Assembly: GCF_024763615.1 (NCBI RefSeq)
Contig: NC_077222.1
Location: forward strand, 58,652,001-58,716,000
Length of the DNA: 64,000 nucleotides
Reading direction: 5' to 3'
Source: Phlebotomus papatasi
Lineage: Eukaryota > Arthropoda > Insecta > Diptera > Psychodidae
Positions 27,601-36,600 of this stretch are shown here, piece after piece (position 1 is the stretch's first letter; every line of letters begins with the position of its first letter). The notes beneath the pieces were generated by a model that saw only the letters and a program-made list of their open reading frames with translations, was not told the origin of the DNA and searched no databases. The translations under genes were made by a program, and so were the position numbers.

Positions 27601-30600
27601 GTAGAGATGTTCAAGTAAAAACAATCAAATATACTACACTACATATGCAATATACGCAATATTTGTCAGTCATATATATCCAAACACAATATTCAATGTA
27701 CAAATAATTGAATTTATGAATAAGGTATAAGTAAATTGTCGGTTCAATGTCAAGCTCGCGCACACACAATTGACTATGGAAAACTATGAATTGCGACTTT
27801 CCTCACACCATAAACAATACAACGAATTATAAACAAATACTTTTTTCCCACTTCGACAAAGACGCTGAAAAAAAAATCATCAATTCCCTCCAATTGAAAC
27901 GGAAATAGACATCTTAAGTGTTTAAAAATTCATATGATAGAGAAAAAATAAAGTTTCCTGTGCATTTATCATAATTCTTCTCTCTCTCGCACTTAATACC
28001 TCCTCAGTGATGCAACTCAAATGCATTATAAGAGTTTAAGTGATCGAGAGGGAATTGAGAAAATGAGGAAAATTCAATAAACTACACTTAAACAGGAAGT
28101 ATTGAGTAAAGGCTAAATGGATTAGAGAATCACATGTAATATTTCATATCTTTAGTTAAATTTTCTTTTCTATTTTTAAACCTGAATTTCAGCTCGAATA
28201 TTAAAGAAACCTCCTTTACATTTGAATTTATAAATGTAAATGGATTACCGTACATGTGTATAGCAAATTGTTAGAAAAAGGATTGGCAAAGTGTCGTTTA
28301 TTTTGCGAAATGCTCAAAATCTTGACTTAGAGCCAAAATAGACTTAGGCTGATCCTCGAGAATATGCACTGCTCATTCTGTACAGTTCGAGCAGTACATC
28401 GATTCACGAGCGTAACCAGATAAGTTTTTGACTACTTGGTAAAAATATTTTATAAAATTAATATTGTCTTACTGCTAAAAAAGGGAAAGTGTCTCAGATT
28501 AATATAAAATGGAGTGTTGTACGAGATAATTGGTTTTGTACATGGCTAAATTTCCGATTAATCAGGCAATCGGCAAAGGAAATAGACAGTAACCAGTAGG
28601 GGAATTCTGTAATTTTCGTGGCATTATCACGCGTGAGTTCGAAACCTGACAATACCATTCGAGCTTTTTTTTTGTCATATCATATGAGTTTGAAAATGCA
28701 ATTCATTGAATTTTTAATGAAATCCCTTTACTTGATGATTTTATGAAAATACAGTACGTCTTGGTTGATTTGTTTAACAAAATTCGTTGTCATTTCAATT
28801 GCCAGAAATCTCAAATACAGTAGAGTCTCTCAAATCTGAATCTCTCAAATTCGAACGCCGTTTGGATTCAAAATGTCAATTGTGAGGTCATGATAAAAAG
28901 TTCGTATTCTGGATGAATGAACATCAAATTTATGTGCTTCTTCCTGAATGTTTACATACATTATGATCGTATAAAATGAAAAAGAAGTATGTTACTGCTA
29001 AAACTTGTGAGAAAGTACGGGAATTTGATTCAAAGTACAGTTTAATCTCACACAAATTTCGTTAGTTTTGAAAAAATCGTTCGAATTTGGGAGGTCAGAA
29101 ATGTCAAAAATACCCCCCGAGCGTTCGAATTTAAGGGACTCTACTGTATGTGAATTTTGACAATGCCACGTGAGCTTAAATGACAATGTCACGGCTAGAG
29201 AATCGCATTTTCGAAAAAGCTTTCCGATTCGAACCCAATTTGTCATATGGCATTGCCAGAGCGTTACAGAATTCCCCTCCAGTCTTGACTGATTATTTTC
29301 AAGAATTTGACGTCTGGTTTTGTCGTGCCACTCGTTCTTATCCCATTCACCCCATAGAGGAACTAGACTATACCTTTAAATACAAGTCGGAAAACCGCTT
29401 AACCTAAAGAAGATTCGAATTCAGGCCACTTGCACCTGTTTCATCAGTTAATCCGCAGTCTATTCTTAAATAAAGTATAGGATAAGGAAAAACTCTTCCT
29501 TGAGTTTCTAGGTTTCATTCCACATCACATACATTATATGTTACAGCAATATAATAGTAAACGACTTTTTTTAGAGAGAAATAAATCAATTTAAGCTCTT
29601 ACGGATTAACACCCACGAATTCGACATTTCTCCATAACAAGTGAATTGGTTCAATTGTCGAATTGTGTTGAAGCACCTTATGCAATAAACCCATGTTAAT
29701 TGAAAGCACAAATCGAAAGTAAAATTTAATTTAAAATTGAAGTGCTAGAATTGTAAGTTGAACTCCACCTCTGTGGATTGCATATTTACCTGGGGACAGT
29801 ACACCAGTGACAATTGATGTTATTTTTTATCGAGTCACAACGCAACGTGCCACTTTATAGGTCAAACGTGTAAGAGAGCAATGCAAAATGCAACAATTTC
29901 CGAGACTGTGAATATACTCTCTCATGGTTAAACACACTCACTCAACTCAACTCCATAATCCAGTACAGATGCACACAAGATGATAATATACAATAAAGTT
30001 TTCTCTATATCAACATGATATAAACTAAAGATGCAGATCAATATTGCCACTTGATGCCCAAAACGCTCAACAAGAAGTTTGGAACAATTTCAATTAACAT
30101 TTTAATCTTATTTCCAATCATTCAAAAGCAGTAACATATATCATAAAAACATACCCGCACAAAATTGGAATTAATTTAACTAAGAGTTTCATTTTCTTGA
30201 GAGGAAATTCACTTTTTCTCTCTCGCTCAACACTCACTTTTGCGATTTGAGATAAACGACAGGAAATCAAATTATGCACACATGTCCAACTTTTGCTTGA
30301 AATAATTGATGAAAGAAGGCGAGAGAATTAATTGTACCTCAATAGCCCAATCTTCAATATATGCAAAAAAAGCTTGGCTTCAAATTAGCAACGCTGCCAG
30401 AATTTATCATAATTGCATTTTCTGATTATTCTGAACAATGGCGAAAAACATGATAAAAGCGAACCTGAAGAAGCAAACCTTAAAATCATCAAATACAATA
30501 AAACCCAAAGGGGCTTCCCCAACAACTTCTTTTAGTTATTTTGGCTGAAAATGAAATTTTTGTGAAAAGATCATGTTTCTGAACTTGAACAGGGTGTACG

Positions 30601-33600
30601 TAAACCGAGGCTTTAATACTTTAATTTATATTGGTAAATTAATTTATGCAATACTCCGAACCTATACGATATCTCTAATTGTCTATTTTCTTTAGATACT
30701 CCTAAGAATCATTTGAAGAAACATTTGTTTTTTTTTTTCGAAAATTTTGATTCATATTCAATTCTTCTCAATCCTACTTCAATCCTAATGAAAGTATAAA
30801 ATTTTTAAGCATGTTTGAGAAAATATATAAAATTTCAGGATAAATGTCAAACCTTTAAACTATTTTTTATTAACTAAGAACCTGAGACAACTTTTAACGT
30901 ATAAATTAGCAGGGAAAACATCTGATACATATCTTAGAAGACTTCAGCAATATATTTATGTATCAAACATATCAAATGCGTTGACTATATTTGAAACGTA
31001 TTGTATGTATATATATACACTACAAATACCTCATGTATGAAACTATTCTCCATAATTCAGTTTAAATATTGGGGTTCAGCATCAAAATTTAAGAACAAAA
31101 AAATATAATTTCACTCAGAAAATGTATGGTGAAAATGTAAAAACGATGCTTCTTGTTCCAATAGCCACTGTCTACCTCAAATTTGTATAATTACATTTTA
31201 ATAAAAGTGTTTGAATCATCGCTCAACATCTTTATGAAATAACAGTAAAAAAAAAATCCAGATCACCAGATGGATGTGAATCATTTATAGAATCCTCATA
31301 ATTATCCCCCTTTTACATTTATAATCCAGAAGGGTAATAAAATTGTAAATTTCTTCTAGTTATTCTCAAACCTCTCCGTCTAGTTATTATTAAATATGTA
31401 CTAAAAAGGAAATGATGTTATTGAATACCAAAGTCAAATTAAATACCACTGACTTAAGCTAAATGTCTTAAGAATTTCTTATATCCATATTTTTCAAATG
31501 AAATTTGTATGGTAAATAACATTTCCCTACTCATATGACTTTCTTTCCTAAATATTCTACAATTTTAATTTTAGTTCTCTTAACTTGCACCTAAATAAAT
31601 TCTGTGAGATAAAAAAGCCTAACGATAATAGTTAAACAATTGGTGTCAAAATTAAAAATTTTGTAATCTAGATTTTTTCATGCACTTTTATGTCGCATAT
31701 TTCGAAGATTTTTTTTTTTTGAATATTTTGTCCAGTTCTATTAATTATACTTCATCTAGTCCGATCTTACTGAAAATTTTTTTTTGTAAAGAAAAGCTTA
31801 AAGACACTTTAGACCAGCTTTTAAATTAAAGATAAATTAAAAGGAATTTGACATTTACAGTGAGTGTCAATAGTTTGTTGCCTAATGGATGTTTGAGAAA
31901 TCAAGTGAAAAAAATGATAGAAAAAAATACTTTTCCAAATTTTTCTTTTTGCAGATGAGTTCCTTGTAATCCGTAGATATTATTTATAATTTTCAAAAAA
32001 AATAATTAATTTTATTTCATATCAAAAATAATTGTTTTCCAAAAGTTGGTCATTTTTGAAAAATCAAAAGTTTGTTGCCTCATTAAAAAAACTAATTCAA
32101 AATGGTGAAAATGTGCAACCAACTTTATGTAAACCGGTTACATTTTGAGCTTATGTCATTTGATAGGCAAATGGTGGATTTGTACATTTTTAAGGCTGTC
32201 AATGGTAAATATATAGGTGTAAAAGTGATGATAAATAACAAGAAATAATCAGTTTTTTGATAACTCATAATTTAGGTTATAATGGCAAATTACAAAAAGT
32301 TGAAAGGTGGGATATTGTCCAGAGATACTGCTGGAAGGAATCGGCGTCGCTTAATTGCCAAATTTTATGGAAATTCATGAAAAGTTATACATAAAATGGT
32401 CAAATATTATAGTTATGAGGCACGAGTACATCTGAAAAACGCTACTGGTAGACCCAGGGTTTCGACTCAGAAAGTCGATAACCGCATTCTAGGGATCTCT
32501 GATAGTAACCCCATGATGTTTGCTTCAAAAATTCAGAGTCGGCTGGTTACAGAAGGCATACAGGCTTCAAAACCAACCGCAATTTAATGAAAGTGGTAAG
32601 AATAATTACTTGGTTTGCAGGTTTGCATTGGTAAACAAAACCAATCTGGTTAAAAGGTTGTAAATTCACTTGGAGCATGCTAAATACGTAAAAATACAAC
32701 CTCTTACGCAGTTTGGTTTTGCTTACCAATGGAATCTTGCGAGCCAAGTACCTATTCTTATATTTTCTTTCATTTTGAGTTTGATTTTCGAAGCATTTGA
32801 AGCCTGTATGCCTTCTGTAACCAGCCGACTTTGAATTTTTGAAGCAAACATCATGGGGTTACTATCAGAGATCCCTAGAATGCGGTTATCGACTTTCTGA
32901 GTCGAAACCCTGGGTCTACCAGTAGCGTTTTTCAGATGTACTCGTGCCTCATAACTATAATATTTGACCATTTTATGTATAACTTTTCATGAATTTCCAT
33001 AAAATTTGGCAATTAAGGGACGCCGATTCCTTCCAGCAGTATCTCTGGACAATATCCCACCTTTCAACTTTTTGTAATTTGCCATTATAACCTAAATTAT
33101 GAGTTATCAAAAAACTGATTATTTCTTGTTATTTATCATCACTTTTACACCTATATATTTACCATTGACAGCCTTAAAAATGTACAAATCCACCATTTGC
33201 CTATCAAATGACATAAGCTCAAAATGTAACCGGTTTACATAAAGTTGGTTGCACATTTTCACCATTTTGAATTAGTTTTTTTAATGAGGCAACAAACTTT
33301 TGATTTTTCAAAAATGACCAACTTTTGGAAAACAATTATTTTTGATATGAAATAAAATTAATTATTTTTTTTGAAAATTATAAATAATATCTACGGATTA
33401 CAAGGAACTCATCTGCAAAAAGAAAAATTTGGAAAAGTATTTTTTTCTATCATTTTTTTCACTTGATTTCTCAAACATCCATTAGGCAACAAACTATTGA
33501 CACTCACTGTACATTTCAGGTTAAAAGACAAAAGAAAGTTGTCACTTTAAAGATCTTTATCGGAGAATACTAATATTAATAGGCCGATTTAAAGATTTAA

Positions 33601-36600
33601 CGTTTAAAAATTAATCTCAGAATTAAGGGGCTTAATTCTCCGTAACTTTGTTGTTAATAGAATTTTAAAACTAAGAGTTAGAAATTCTATACTCAATAGC
33701 CCCTCGAAAGGTTTTATGAATCATGATTTTTTTTAATTATCTGGAAGATGAAAAACAAAAAATCCATGATTTTTCGTATATTGGTCTTCTTCGTCACTTT
33801 CCATCATGTGTAAACTGCCGTCAGCAGAATTTTATGTTTGGCGAAGAAATTAATTTCCGTAACGAATAAACACAAATTATATCATCATCAACTATCGCAT
33901 TCGTTACTCTATTAGTAATTTTATACTTCAAAATTGGATCATTCCACCATCCATATAAATCAAATACCTCAAACCTATACTATTCTATCCATATTTATTA
34001 CCAACATATAGTGTCTTAAGAGGCAACATAATTAGGTAGATACAACCATAAAATACAACTGTATGGCTCAGCAGGTTAAATCCAATTTGAAAATATCAAT
34101 GGAATGCCACTTTCCTGGATAAAACGATTAATTGTGTATATGTGGCAAAGATAGTACATAAGGTATCTTCTATATGGCAACATATATAATTGTAGCATGT
34201 AAAAAGAAGTCCAGTGTTGTATAATTTGTACCAATGTATCACCCATGTGATAATTTTACTGTCGTATTTTTCACATGTTTTCACCTATAATTTACAATAG
34301 ACGTGGATAACATTTTTTGTGGTCTCTCTTGTCATTTAACTTTGTTACGTTTTTTCTATACATTCCTATATTTCCGGACAAATGATATTACGAAATTTTA
34401 GCATGAAGTCACTGTGATTGTAATTTATATATCAAATAAAAATCCATCACAATAGAAATGGAAAACCAAGCCCTGTGCTATTTTTTTTTACCTATAATTT
34501 TGACTCACTTTGCATCTCAATTAACATAGCATTTAAATATAAATATTTAGGATAAAATATTCATGAATTGTTGCAGACCAAAATGTGTTTATCAAATCAA
34601 AATGATTCAACTTGTGCTTTGCATTTATAAAACAATTCTCCAAGTGATTTCCCACAGTATTCTACACAAAAGACATTAAAAGTAAAAGTTTTAGCAAAAA
34701 AATATATAAAAGAGATTTTAATGTTTCAGAAATTATTCCTTCTCACTTCAAGTTACACTTTGAGGTCTCCGAAAGACAAGATAGAAGCTCTTTTGTAATA
34801 TTTTCGTCAATGAGAACTCTCGAGTACGAAAAAAATTATACCTTTATTTAGTTATGTGTGATTTTTATTGCACAAAAATCCGCATGAAAGAAAATTCAAA
34901 AATTCACACTGCGTCATATAAGTGAGCATCTCATTTGCGAAGATTTTATTACATTTTTTTGCGTTGAAGGTCTCCAAATTTACGATTAAATTAATGGTCA
35001 TTGTGTATTTTTGACCAACTCTCAGAGGCGACACTGTTGTTCATGCATTTTTGTTCTTCACATTATACACACTCCTCTCCGCCTTTTGTTTACTCATTGT
35101 GATTCTCACCGAAAACCACTCTGTTCAAACTTAAAATAATAATTATATAAACACACAAGCGCGAGGAGACTCCACTTATTTGAATGAATTTTGATAATTG
35201 ACTGACTCATACATGGCATTATCTCAATATAAGCCGTAGGAATGATGAAACAACCTGCTCAACTACGACTTGTAAATTATGCAGAAAAAAATCCTACTCT
35301 GTGGGATGATCCAGCAGACTTGAGACATCTTGAAACTTTTTTTTCATATATACATATTTTGTATTAGAAAAGTAATTTTCAAATAAGTAACCCTTAATTT
35401 AACGAAATTTTAGATACATGGAAGAAATGTCATGGTCCCCTATAGTTTTTAACAAGTCTTAAAAACCTTTAACCCTCATTGGACCCCAAGCAAAAATTAT
35501 GTTCATAAACCACCGTAATTTTTAAATTATTCTACGTTTTGTATAAGAATAAATATAACAATATGTATACGTATCGAAATAATGACTATAAATCTCTATA
35601 AATAAGGAATAAATACTAAAATATTCAAAATCCTGATGTAAAATAAATTTCAAACCATTATAGCAAAGTTTAAGGAACAAAACAAACCGAGAAAGTAATA
35701 ATTCCGAAAATTTCCACTTATAGAAAGAATCAAAGACCGGAAAGTCGACATCTGTTACCGTTTGGAATGTATACCGGACCAGCAACAAACGGAAAAACGA
35801 ACGAAAGCTGGATCGTCAATTTTCTCAATCTCTTGATACAATTATGTAAAAATTTGATTTTCCAAAGAGGTGGGAGCAAAGTTATAAAGATAACGAAAAA
35901 CGAAGAATTATATCTAAAACATAATAACCTAGATCAGAACATGATCCAAATAAAGAATGTTTCACAACTCCATATGGGAACACAGAATTTTTCTTTAATA
36001 AACAACGTACTAAATTTCTATTTATATCATCTATATATGTTACAATCTTATTATCAGATTCTATGCACTCCAGATAAATCGAAATTCCATTCATATTGAC
36101 TCACTCAATGGGCCACACTCACTGAATGGATCATAGGGTCGCACTCAATGGGTTAAGTGGTAGAGTATTCGCTCTACGATGAAAGTGTCCCAGGTTCGAA
36201 TTCCCTTTAAGTCACCAGGAATTTTTCTGGCGTGAAGGTGTTCGCATTGCATCCAGTGTGCTTCATTGCACTTGATTCCAAGGGGCGTGAGACTAAAAAT
36301 CCCATCCCCGTATAAGAAAAAAATAATAATGGATGTCCCGGCCCTGCAGAAAAGCCTAGGTTCCTCTATGAAACGTAGTATCACCGTCATTATAATTATT
36401 ATATCCGAATTAGGTTATTCATTCATTCATTCATTTTCAACTGTTTATCCCTATTGGGGTCACGGGCTCAGGACACCCAGATTAGCAGTCCACGCCTGTA
36501 AATCTTCCTACTTCAGGAAGATTAGGTTATTCTACCCTATAATGTTGCAAATTTAAATTCGATTAATAACAACTATACATTAAATACTGAAAATCAAAAG

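Noticed and set aside
35767..36099. 110-codon plus-strand frame
   Set aside because: AT-rich composition (N, L, I, Y, K), no domain and no splice sites; likely chance.
36140..36225. Possible tRNA gene
   Set aside because: A and B boxes are present, but the acceptor stem and anticodon arm do not pair, and a SINE body follows.
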